NCBI GenBank assembly: GCA_963775245.1
Contig: CAVZID010000038.1
Location: 80,761-144,760 of the forward strand
Direction of reading: 5' to 3'
DNA from: CAVSWT01 sp963775245
GTDB taxonomy: Bacteria > Bacteroidota > Ignavibacteria > Ignavibacteriales > Ignavibacteriaceae
Length of the DNA stretch: 64,000 bases
The notes beneath the pieces were generated by a model. It saw nothing but the letters and a program-made list of their open reading frames with translations, was not told where the DNA came from and ran no database searches. Positions 46,578 to 54,991 of the stretch are shown in pieces. Numbering within the stretch: position 1 is the first letter of the stretch; every line of letters starts with the position of its first letter. The position numbers were made by a program, and so were the translations under genes.

Positions 46578-49128
46578 TTCGAAAGAAATTAAATATTCAT
46601 TGCAGGAAAAATTAATCGGAATTGGTGAACACTCTTTCCGCAAAACTTATTATCCCCAGTTGCTCAAACAAATGGAACATCTGGAGGATAAATCGGCAGC
46701 ACTTGTAAAAATGCTGGAAGACCTTGAAGAAGCGAGAAAACAAATAGAAGAAAGTGAATCCAAATACCGCACCATTTTTGAAAACTCCCCTATTTCATTA
46801 TGGGAAGAAGATTTCTCAGACATCAAAATTCTTTTTGACCAATTAAAAGACGAAGGCATAACTGATATTGAAGCTTATTTTGAAAATAGCCATGAATTTA
46901 TTAAGCAGTGTTTTAACTCAGCAAAGATAATTGATGTAAATAAAGCGGCTCTTATCTTACTTGAAGCAGCTAATAAGGAAGAGCTTCTTGGAAGCCTGAT
47001 AGATACTTTCACTCCTGATTCTTTTCAAACTTTCAAACAAGAGCTCATTTGCCTTTGGAATGGCGGAACAGAGATGTCAATCGACACTAATTTAAAAACC
47101 CTGTCAGGCAAAGCTTTAAATATAAATGTAAATTTTTCGGTTTGCTCCGGCTACGAAAAATCTCTTTCAAAAATAATTGTTTCTCTTACAGATATTACTG
47201 AACGGCGGCGTAATGAAAATCTTCTTCGCGAAAGTGAAAGAAGATTTAAAGAACTTGCTAACCTGCTTCCTCAAACAATTTTTGAAACAGATATTGATGG
47301 TAAACTTACATTTGCAAATGAAACAGCTCTAACCACTTATGGGTATTCAAGTGAAGATGTTATTAAAGGTGTTTATATAATTGATACAGTTTCTAAAAAA
47401 GATAGAGAAATTGCTTTGAAAGATATACAACGCGTACTTAAAGGAATACCTGCAACCAAAAATGAATATGAAATGTTAAGAAAGGACGGAACAACATTCG
47501 CCGCTTTGACTTTTGTTGGGCCAATTATACATGATGGAAAAACAATCGGTCTAAGAGGAACAACAGTAGATATATCTAAAAACAAAGAAATAGAAAATGA
47601 GTTAAAAAAACTCTCAGAAGCTGTTTCGCAAAGTCCGGCCTCAATTGTTATTACAGATGTAAAAGGAAATATTGAATATGTAAATAAAACTTTCGAAGAA
47701 ATTTCAGGATATACTTTTGAAGAAGCGATAAAAGAAAATCCAAGGATATTAAAATCAGGGCAAATGCCGCAAGAAAAATATAAAGAGCTTTGGCAAACAA
47801 TTTCCTCCGGAAAAACATGGCGAGGAGAATTGCAGAACAAAAAGAAAAATGGGGAACTATTTTGGGAGGACGTTGTCATTTCACCTCTTAAAGATAAAGA
47901 CGGAACAACTGTGAACTTTTTAGCAGTAAAACAGGATATTACAGAAAAGAAAAAGATAGTGCAGGAGTTAATCGTAGCGAAAGAAGAAGCAGAAGAAATG
48001 AATAGAGTTAAAACCATTTTCTTTGCAAACATGAGTCATGAACTTCGTACACCTTTTGTCGGCATTATGGGCTTTGCTGAATTATTAACGGAAATTTTAA
48101 CCGACCCTGAAACAAAAGAAATGGCTGAAGGAATTTTAAAAACCTCCGTTAGGATGAAAGACACTCTAACTAAAATTTTAAATCTTTCTAAGCTAGAAAT
48201 AAATGAGATTCAAATCTTCCCCAAAAAGATAGATATACATAACTTGATTAATAATGTTTATAAGCAATTTTCAATTGCTGCAGTAAAGAAAAATCTTACA
48301 TTTAATACTTATGTAAATGTTACCCATTCAGTTATCGTTACAGATGAAACTTCACTAATTGAAATATTAAATAACCTGGTAAGCAATGCTATCATTTATA
48401 CAAATAAAGGCGGAATAAAATTATCTGCAGAAACTCAGATTAAAAATGAAAATGAAATGCTTGTAATAAAAGTTGCTGATACAGGCATCGGTATCCCGCC
48501 GGAGAAGCATGATTTGGTTTGGAAAGAGTTCAGGCAGGCAAGCGAAGGAACTACACGCAGCTATCAAGGTACAGGGCTGGGTTTATCAATTTCAAAGAAG
48601 TATGTTGAACTTCTTGGGGGGAATATTCATCTAAAAAGTGAGGAAGGTAAAGGTTCAACTTTCATAATCGAAATTCCTGTTGTTTCGAATGATGATTCCG
48701 ACAAGTCGCCAGAAAACAAATTGGGCAATAAAATTAATATAGAGCCTAGTAAAATGGGAGCAATTAAAAAAATTCTTTACGTAGAAGATGATGATACTTC
48801 AATTGCAGTTGTCACGCTTGCTCTTGCAAAATATTATTCAATAGATACAGCTAAAAATGCTGAAATTGCATTAACCAAAGTTAAGGAACAATCATTCGAT
48901 GCTATTTTGATGGACATAAATTTAGGGCGAGGAATGAATGGTGAAGAACTTACACAGGTTATTAAAAAGATATCCGGTTATGAAAATATTCCAATAATTG
49001 CTGTAACAGCTTATGCAAGCGAAGAAGATAAAAATGAATTTTTGTCAAAAGGAATGAGCCATTATATTTCGAAGCCGTTTTTGATTCAGGATTTGATAAA
49101 ATTAGTGGAAGGAGTTTTTAAAAAATGA
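46561..49128 (+). CDS. PAS hybrid histidine kinase coupled to the Fe-ADH
   Basis: 855 residues, cytoplasmic. An N-terminal segment with GIGEHSFRKTYYPQL is followed by a coiled coil (35-70). Then come PAS (about 72-220, SPISLWEEDF), PAS (225-350), PAS (352-480), HisKA with H493, HATPase (about 605-720) and a receiver with D785. It shares PAS type, order and kinase core with the 40414 kinase, but lacks that protein's pseudo-receiver, GAF and three PAS domains. Its ATG lies inside the ADH gene (17-nt overlap) with AAGGAT upstream, indicating translational coupling. No output response regulator lies alongside; the nearest lone receiver is at 58281. Confidence 0.93.
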   Translation: MNEHSDSKEIKYSLQEKLIGIGEHSFRKTYYPQLLKQMEHLEDKSAALVKMLEDLEEARKQIEESESKYRTIFENSPISLWEEDFSDIKILFDQLKDEGITDIEAYFENSHEFIKQCFNSAKIIDVNKAALILLEAANKEELLGSLIDTFTPDSFQTFKQELICLWNGGTEMSIDTNLKTLSGKALNINVNFSVCSGYEKSLSKIIVSLTDITERRRNENLLRESERRFKELANLLPQTIFETDIDGKLTFANETALTTYGYSSEDVIKGVYIIDTVSKKDREIALKDIQRVLKGIPATKNEYEMLRKDGTTFAALTFVGPIIHDGKTIGLRGTTVDISKNKEIENELKKLSEAVSQSPASIVITDVKGNIEYVNKTFEEISGYTFEEAIKENPRILKSGQMPQEKYKELWQTISSGKTWRGELQNKKKNGELFWEDVVISPLKDKDGTTVNFLAVKQDITEKKKIVQELIVAKEEAEEMNRVKTIFFANMSHELRTPFVGIMGFAELLTEILTDPETKEMAEGILKTSVRMKDTLTKILNLSKLEINEIQIFPKKIDIHNLINNVYKQFSIAAVKKNLTFNTYVNVTHSVIVTDETSLIEILNNLVSNAIIYTNKGGIKLSAETQIKNENEMLVIKVADTGIGIPPEKHDLVWKEFRQASEGTTRSYQGTGLGLSISKKYVELLGGNIHLKSEEGKGSTFIIEIPVVSNDDSDKSPENKLGNKINIEPSKMGAIKKILYVEDDDTSIAVVTLALAKYYSIDTAKNAEIALTKVKEQSFDAILMDINLGRGMNGEELTQVIKKISGYENIPIIAVTAYASEEDKNEFLSKGMSHYISKPFLIQDLIKLVEGVFKK
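47944..48686 (+). repeat. Kinase-core direct repeat, copy 2
   Basis: Partner of 43735-44477. Bases 48247-48686 are identical to 44038-44477. Flanking paralogous PAS sequence is much more diverged at synonymous sites, which points to gene conversion rather than a recent whole-gene duplication. Confidence 0.9.
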
Positions 49129-49350
49129 TGAAATTTATAAATACATTTTTCATTAAAACAACTTATGATATTTTAAAGACAAATCTAAGAACAAAAATAC
49201 TCTATCCCTTCCCTTCTTTTTGCATATCATTTTTATTTTAAATTTTTTCTCTTTACATAAGGAAATCAACTAGAGCAAAAAAAATACTTATGAAACAAAA
49301 TTAATTTAGTATTTGAATCAATCCTTAAAACTTAAATGAAGTATCATTTC

Positions 49351-49391
49351 ATTAACCCAATTTCTTTAAAGAAATTGGGTTAATTTTTTTT
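49351..49391 (+). terminator. 34-bp perfect palindrome with T-tract (terminator of the ADH-kinase unit)
   Basis: ATTAACCCAATTTCTTT (49351-49367) and its exact complement (49368-49384), followed by a T7-T8 run. It lies 222 bp after the kinase stop; the bases between hold no gene. The T-run is on the right side for rightward transcripts only. Confidence 0.88.
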
Positions 49392-49406
49392 AGAGGTTAA
49401 AGCTAA

Positions 49407-49955
49407 TTACAAATTAAAGACTTGTTTTAGTGTAAACTTAAGTGAGTCATTAACAGGTATTAAAAGAAGTGAGGGCCGGTCAATATGGAATTCTGTTAAG
49501 CTGATATCAAAAGCACCAGTTACTACAAGCTTTCCATCCGACCATTCAGCAGCAGCATTAACAACAATATCCTTTGTTATTCCATGAAAGGTAAGCTTAC
49601 CATGAACCTTTATGCTATCACCATTTTGTTCAACACTCGTACTTAAAAATTTTGCATAAGGAATTGAGATTGCATTTATTACTTCCATAGCATGTGAGTC
49701 CCTGTTTGAATTGCCGCTGTTAAAAGATGTAACACCTACTTCAACTAGAACATTCTTAATTTCTTTTGTTTTAGCATCTGCATAAATCAAACAAGCTGCA
49801 TTATGACTAGTTCCTTCTACTTCGTGAAGAGGGTGAGTTAATTTATAAGTTATAAAAGATTCTTCTTTAACCGCTTCATATTTTTTCGGCTGAGCTATAA
49901 TAGCAGTAAAAGGAATTAATATGCTTATTAAGAAATACATTTTTTTGGGATTCAT
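49407..49955 (-). CDS. YceI-family periplasmic lipid-binding protein
   Basis: Lipocalin-like barrel that binds isoprenoid or polyprenoid lipids in family members. A signal peptide covers residues 1-21. The core has HEVEGTSHNAACLI, VTSFNSGNSNRDSHAMEVI and HGKLTFHGITKDI, and ends FTLKQVFNL. At 182 residues it is standard. It starts 12 bp after the b561-like membrane-protein gene, the same pairing as yceJ-yceI in E. coli. Confidence 0.88.
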   Translation of the reverse strand: MNPKKMYFLISILIPFTAIIAQPKKYEAVKEESFITYKLTHPLHEVEGTSHNAACLIYADAKTKEIKNVLVEVGVTSFNSGNSNRDSHAMEVINAISIPYAKFLSTSVEQNGDSIKVHGKLTFHGITKDIVVNAAAEWSDGKLVVTGAFDISLTEFHIDRPSLLLIPVNDSLKFTLKQVFNL

Positions 49956-49967
49956 TTATTTCACCTT

Positions 49968-50678
49968 TCAGAATGTTACTACAATCATTGAAGCAGCAAA
50001 TATTGCTGTTGTTATATAACCGGATATTTGATGATAATGTGCTTTATCAATATTAAAGTGGCGTCTTCCTCCAATCATTGAACCAAGAATTGGAGTTAGT
50101 ATCATTCCGGCTACATGAAACCAGGCCAAGGTTTTATGCAGCGTTGTAGTACTTTCTTCATCGCGTCGAATTAAAGGCGGCGGTGAAAGAATTGCAAGCA
50201 ATGCAGTTGCCGAATAAGAAATTATTGTTGCAGCAATTAATGTTTGATGAATATCCCCAGCATTTATGTTTCCGTCAATTCTTTTTTGACCAAAATAATC
50301 TGCTGCCAGCATTAAGGCAAGTGTAGTAAAACCTCCTATCTGGTGAGTAGTCAGCATTGCACGGCGTATACTAAGTTCATGTTCCCTTTCATCAGGAGAT
50401 AAATCATCAACTAATCCAATTTTCCTGGTTAACCCGTTTTCACCCCAAAGAAAACTTTCCATGATACTCATTTTATCAGGAAGAAGCTTTGGCTTTGTAT
50501 CTTCAAATAAACTATCAACATTTCCAAATACAGATTCAGTGGTTGAGTCCAATGCAGACAACGATGTTGATGAATTGTTGTATTCAGTGTATTTATTATT
50601 CAGTTCTAATTTTAATGCAAAACTTTGAGCATTTATTGAAAATGCGGCTAACAAAATAATCATAATTAATAATCTCAT
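49968..50678 (-). CDS. Histidine-rich membrane protein, cytochrome b561-like
   Basis: An N-terminal signal segment (MRLLIMIILLAAFSINAQ) precedes about 80 soluble residues, then four or five membrane helices. Histidines are spaced for haem ligation: TTHQIGG, DIHQTLIAA, LHKTLAWFHVAGM and YHQISGY. A longer frame opens at 50771, but the ATG at 50678 has GGAG just upstream and starts the signal peptide directly, giving 236 residues. Together with the YceI gene 12 bp downstream it looks like a yceJI-type redox/lipid pair. Haem binding is inferred. Confidence 0.68.
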   Translation of the reverse strand: MRLLIMIILLAAFSINAQSFALKLELNNKYTEYNNSSTSLSALDSTTESVFGNVDSLFEDTKPKLLPDKMSIMESFLWGENGLTRKIGLVDDLSPDEREHELSIRRAMLTTHQIGGFTTLALMLAADYFGQKRIDGNINAGDIHQTLIAATIISYSATALLAILSPPPLIRRDEESTTTLHKTLAWFHVAGMILTPILGSMIGGRRHFNIDKAHYHQISGYITTAIFAASMIVVTF

Positions 50679-51356
50679 GATTACTCCATTGTTCCCCTTT
50701 TGATGAAAAGATTTCATTATTAAATCTGACGATTTAGAACTGTATAAACCTTCACCAGAATTTTCTATCATTAGTACTCCATCATTTGTTTAAAATAAAA
50801 AAAGCAGCAATACAAAAATTTGTTAAAGACACAACTTCCCCATTTGAGTAAGTCAATAAGCTTTTAACAAATTTTTATAAACACTGCTTTCGTAAAGTTA
50901 TTTGGAAAACTTAATATTTAATACTCTAATTTCAAATACTTATTTTATTGACCGTAAGTTTTGATAAGAGAAACCTAATCGCATGAACACCTGGAACTAT
51001 GTCAGCTTTTATAAACTTTAAAAACTTGATTTGCTTAATTTTGTACATACGAGTCTATTTATTTTGCAAATTTGATGCACCAGTTCATTAAAAGGTTTCA
51101 AATATTTTAAAATGATTATTATTAATAAATGTCTTCCTGTTCCTGATTAAATCAGATCATGCTCATATTCACTCGCTTCAAATTAAAGATAAGATGAGTT
51201 GAATTGTCGAGATAAGGATAAGTTAATAAACTCCCACTCTTTGGCTGTATTATTTGAGTCAATGTAAATATAAAGTGTTCCTTTATTTTTGTTAATTTAA
51301 TTTTATTTTTGTTATTTGTTTTATGGTAACTAAGCTAAATTTTTACGGAGAACAGA
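50679..51356. other. Divergent intergenic region of about 680 bp
   Basis: Separates the b561-like and Gfo/Idh/MocA genes. It contains the long hairpin at 50801-50890. The remaining roughly 460 bp are AT-rich, without coding capacity or a recognisable RNA. The right end carries the ribosome-binding site ACGGAGAAC of the oxidoreductase. Confidence 0.5.
50795..50890 (-). promoter_or_regulatory. Long hairpin followed by T-tract, upstream of the b561-like gene
   Basis: AAAGCAG (50801-50807) pairs with CTGCTTT (50884-50890); inside, AAAAATTTGTTAAA (50814-50827) pairs with TTTAACAAATTTTT (50863-50876). The loop is 35 nt. On the minus strand the stem is followed by T7-A-T4, so it can end transcripts coming from the right, about 115 bp before the gene. 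An attenuator leader or the end of a small RNA are both possible. Confidence 0.55.
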
Positions 51357-52346
51357 ATGAAAAAAGTTAATTGGGGTGTATTAAGCACTGCCAAAATTGG
51401 AAGGTTAAAAGTTATTCCTGCAATGCAAACAGGAAATTATTGTAATATTGCTGCCATTGCTTCGCAGGATATTTACAAAGCAAAAGAAGCTGCAAAAGAA
51501 TTAAATATCCCCAAAGCTTATGGTTCTTATGAAGAACTTTTATCTGATCCTGAAATTGAGGCTGTCTATATTCCTTTACCAAATCATCTACATGTTCCCT
51601 ACACAATAAAATCATTACAAGCCGGTAAGCATGTTCTTTGTGAAAAGCCAATCAGTTTGAATGTTAAAGAAACTGAGTTATTATTATCTGAAGTAAAAAA
51701 ATATCCAAAGCTTAAAGTAATGGAAGCCTTCATGTATAAGTTTCACCCTCAATGGCAAAAAGTCAAAGAGTTAGTTAATAACGGCGCAATTGGTAAGTTG
51801 AGAAATGTTCAATCTTTTTTCTCTTATTTGAATTTAGATCCATATAATATTCGGAACAAATCTGATATTGGAGGAGGCGGATTAATGGATATCGGATGTT
51901 ATTGTATTTCCATTCCAAGATTTCTTTTTAACGATGAACCAATCAGAGTAGTGGGCAGCATCGATTTTGATCCGGTTATGAAAATAGACAGACTTACGTC
52001 AGGTATGCTTGAGTTTAAAGGAGGAAGTGCATCTTTTACTTGCTCAACGCAGCTCCACCCATTTCAAGGAGCAAATATATTAGGAACCGATGGAAGGATT
52101 GATGTTGAAATTCCAGTGAATGCCCCATCAGATAATGAAACAAAAATAATTATTTACGCTAATGAAAAAACAGAAACAATTACTTTTGAACCGTGCGATC
52201 AATATACTCTCCAAGGCGATGAATTTTCTAAAGTTATCATTAATGATACGCAAGTTCCCATCCCTATCGAGGATGCTTTGAATAATATGAAAGTGATTGA
52301 AGCAATCTTTAACAGCAAAAAAAATAATAACTGGGAGAAATGTTAA
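51357..52346 (+). CDS. Gfo/Idh/MocA-family oxidoreductase
   Basis: NAD(P)-dependent sugar or polyol dehydrogenase. Rossmann start NWGVLSTAKIGRLKVIPA, then the family motif LCEKPISLNVKE (residues about 95-106) with the catalytic Lys of EKP, and GGGGLMDIGCYCIS with the conserved Asp-Ile-Gly. 329 residues, full length. The substrate is not predictable; 1,5-anhydrofructose and xylose dehydrogenases are close in length. Single-gene unit. Confidence 0.9.
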   Translation: MKKVNWGVLSTAKIGRLKVIPAMQTGNYCNIAAIASQDIYKAKEAAKELNIPKAYGSYEELLSDPEIEAVYIPLPNHLHVPYTIKSLQAGKHVLCEKPISLNVKETELLLSEVKKYPKLKVMEAFMYKFHPQWQKVKELVNNGAIGKLRNVQSFFSYLNLDPYNIRNKSDIGGGGLMDIGCYCISIPRFLFNDEPIRVVGSIDFDPVMKIDRLTSGMLEFKGGSASFTCSTQLHPFQGANILGTDGRIDVEIPVNAPSDNETKIIIYANEKTETITFEPCDQYTLQGDEFSKVIINDTQVPIPIEDALNNMKVIEAIFNSKKNNNWEKC

Positions 52347-52697
52347 ATTGTTTAACTGTTCAATTGACATATTGTTTAATTTTCCAGTTAACATATTGAT
52401 ATCTTGAACTTAGAATTCATAACAATAAAATATTTAAATTGAGAAATTGGTTTCAAAGTATATTAGTATGGAAAATATGCGTTATCATACCTTAAAATTT
52501 ACCCAGTGAATATAAAATCTTCTAAAAAAAATTAATGCCTTTTTCTGAAAAAAATCTTATTCTTTTAATTTGAGATCAATTGTTTGTAGGATATTTCTAC
52601 AATTTTAGACATATCTTTTATCCTTCCAGGTACTTAAAACTAAACTATTTCAGAAATATTCGATAATAATATAAATATTTCTTAGGAGGTTTCTCAA
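52347..52697. other. 351-bp intergenic region upstream of the chemotaxis receptor
   Basis: The first 60 bases are a run of imperfect GTTTAA/AACATATTG words without clear structure. The right end holds the sigma-28-like promoter and an AGGAGGT ribosome-binding site (about 52683-52690). Nothing else recognised. Confidence 0.5.
52641..52666 (+). promoter_or_regulatory. Sigma-28 (FliA)-like promoter of the chemotaxis receptor
   Basis: TAAA (52641-52644), 14-base spacer, TTCGATAA (52659-52666), close to the TAAA-N15-GCCGATAA flagellar/chemotaxis consensus. It lies 32 bp before the start codon. Receptor genes are classic sigma-28 targets. Confidence 0.45.
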
Positions 52698-54830
52698 ATG
52701 AAGTGGTTTTCGGACCTAAAATTATCAAAAAAAATGGGGATAATAATCCTCTTCTTTTTGGTTGGTATGGTTGTGTTTGGATTAATGTCATATCAGACAA
52801 TTGAAAAGTTGAGAGTCAATGGAGACATGTATTTACAAATAGTCCAGGGAAAAGATCTAATTGCTGATATACTTCCCCCTCCGGATTATATAGTAGAATC
52901 ATATCTTAATGCCTATCAAATGATAGATGAGACTAATAAAGAAAAACTAAATCAACTAATTGATAAAGCAAAATCTCTTAAAGAAGACTACATCAATAGA
53001 CATAATTATTGGGCAAAAGCACTCCCCGATAATGAAATGAAGGATGATATGATTAATAAATCATATAACCCTGCAATGAAATTTTATGATTTAAGAGATA
53101 GTAAATTCATTCCTCTTATTTTAAACGGGAAAAGAGATGAAGCAAGAACTTTACTTTCTACAGTAATGAAAGAAGAATATGAGCAGCATAGGTCTTACAT
53201 AGATAAAGTCGTAGATATGGCTTCAAAAAATAATAGCTTAATTGAGGATGACGCAAAGGATATTATACAATCGAGAACAATAAGTTTACTAATTGTTGGA
53301 ATAGTTATAATACTATTATTGTTCTTTGTTGTTTCCAGGATCTTTAAAAATATCTTAGTTCCTATTAATAAAGTTTTGGAAATGGCAAAAGAAATTCAAA
53401 AAGGTCATATAAAAGCAAGAGCAAATGTAAATACAAATGATGAAGTTGGGATAATGGCTCAAACACTCGATAAGTTTGCTGCACAAGTTGATGAAAGTAT
53501 TGTTGGAGCGATGAAGAAAATTGCTGATGGAGATATAACTTTTCAATCACAAATGTATGACGATAAAGATGAAATTGCTCCTGTTATAAATAAAATGACA
53601 AGTACAATTAAAGATGTCATCAACGAATCAAAGCTGCTCGTTGATTCCGCAACACAAGGAAAACTTAGTGCTCGCGGGAATGCAGATAAATTTAAAGGCG
53701 GTTATAAAGAAATTATTAATGGTTTAAATAATACTTTAAATGCAGTAGCTCATCCAATAGAACAGCAAAAAGTAGTTCTTGCTAAAATAGCTAATGGAGA
53801 TTTGACAGCTCGAATGACAGGTAATTACCATGGTGATTTTGCCAAAATTAAAGAAAGTATAAATGGGCTGGCAGAATCATTTAATAATGCTCTCTCTGAT
53901 GTTGTAGAAGCAGTACAGGCTACCGCAAGTGCAAGCACACAAATTTCAAGTAGTACAGAAGAAATGGCAGCAGGTTCACAAGAACAAAGCAGCCAGTCTT
54001 TTGAAGTTGCAAGTGCTATGGAAGAAATGACAAAAACAATTTTGGAGACAAGCAAAAACGTAACTATAGCTTCCGATTATGCTAAAAAAGCTGGCAGCAT
54101 TGCACAAGAAGGAGGAAATGTTGTAAGTCAAACTGTTCAAGGCATGGAAGAAATAGCCCAAGTTGTAAAAGAATCAGCAAACACTATTCGTGCACTTGGC
54201 AAAAGCAGTAATCAAATTGGTGAAATTGTTCAGGTTATTGACGACATTGCTGACCAGACTAATTTACTCGCTTTGAATGCTGCAATTGAAGCTGCTCGTG
54301 CTGGAGAGCAAGGACGCGGATTTGCAGTTGTTGCTGATGAAGTTAGAAAATTGGCAGAACGAACTACAAAAGCAACTAAAGAAATTGCAACAATGATTAA
54401 ACAGATACAGAAAGATACAGACAGTGCTGTAGTTTCAATAGAACAAGGGACAAAAGTAGTGGATAGTGGAAAAGTCTTGGCAGATAAAGCCGGCACTTCA
54501 TTAAATGAAATTATAAAAGGCTCGGATGAAGTTGTAAATGTTATAGTTCAGGTTGCGGCTGCAAGTGAAGAGCAAGGTGCAACCGCAGAAGAGATTAGTA
54601 AAAATGTTGAAGCAATTAGTAATGTTACACAACAAAGTGCTGCAGGAATTCAACAGGTTGCTAGAGCAGCAGAAGATTTGAGCAGGCTTACCAGTAATCT
54701 TCAAAATCTTACTTCTAAATTCATATTAGATACAAAAAACTATAAAGGAAGTAATTTTGATTTGAATGAACAATATAATCAAATAGATGAAGATCTTGTT
54801 CATAATGAAGAAATGGATGCGAACTGGTAA
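52698..54830 (+). CDS. Methyl-accepting chemotaxis protein
   Basis: Transmembrane chemoreceptor. TM1 is at about 11-29; the periplasmic four-helix-bundle-like domain at 30-195 includes IVESYLNAYQMIDE; TM2 is at about 198-216. HAMP follows (217-270), then two more HAMP-like units (about 275-385), then a long signalling coiled coil. The hairpin tip is intact (IADQTNLLALNAAIEAARAG, near 517-536, followed by GRGFAVVADEVRKLAERT). No C-terminal CheR pentapeptide; the end is acidic (HNEEMDANW). Ligand unknown. No che or fla genes are in the window, so partners lie elsewhere. Confidence 0.94.
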   Translation: MKWFSDLKLSKKMGIIILFFLVGMVVFGLMSYQTIEKLRVNGDMYLQIVQGKDLIADILPPPDYIVESYLNAYQMIDETNKEKLNQLIDKAKSLKEDYINRHNYWAKALPDNEMKDDMINKSYNPAMKFYDLRDSKFIPLILNGKRDEARTLLSTVMKEEYEQHRSYIDKVVDMASKNNSLIEDDAKDIIQSRTISLLIVGIVIILLLFFVVSRIFKNILVPINKVLEMAKEIQKGHIKARANVNTNDEVGIMAQTLDKFAAQVDESIVGAMKKIADGDITFQSQMYDDKDEIAPVINKMTSTIKDVINESKLLVDSATQGKLSARGNADKFKGGYKEIINGLNNTLNAVAHPIEQQKVVLAKIANGDLTARMTGNYHGDFAKIKESINGLAESFNNALSDVVEAVQATASASTQISSSTEEMAAGSQEQSSQSFEVASAMEEMTKTILETSKNVTIASDYAKKAGSIAQEGGNVVSQTVQGMEEIAQVVKESANTIRALGKSSNQIGEIVQVIDDIADQTNLLALNAAIEAARAGEQGRGFAVVADEVRKLAERTTKATKEIATMIKQIQKDTDSAVVSIEQGTKVVDSGKVLADKAGTSLNEIIKGSDEVVNVIVQVAAASEEQGATAEEISKNVEAISNVTQQSAAGIQQVARAAEDLSRLTSNLQNLTSKFILDTKNYKGSNFDLNEQYNQIDEDLVHNEEMDANW

Positions 54831-54923
54831 ATCGAAAAAGTTCAAATTTGTTAGTATGAAGATTTGAATTTAATTATAATATTTAAGTGTTAAGCAGTAT
54901 ATAAACTATGCAGTAAAATAAAT

Positions 54924-54953
54924 CCAATCCGATTAATATCGGATTGGGTTTCC
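54924..54953. terminator. Bidirectional terminator between the MCP and HerA-like genes
   Basis: CCAATCCGAT (54924-54933), loop TAAT, ATCGGATTGG (54938-54947). GTTTCCTT follows on the right, and on the minus strand ATTTATTTT follows. It serves the convergent pair. Confidence 0.75.
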
Positions 54954-54991
54954 TTAAAACCTTTTCTAAAATTTAAGTATCCAGTCTCAAT

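Noticed and set aside
52347..52410. Repeated GTTTAA/AACATATTG words as a small repeat array
   Set aside because: Unit length and sequence vary too much. Consistent with AT-rich intergenic drift.
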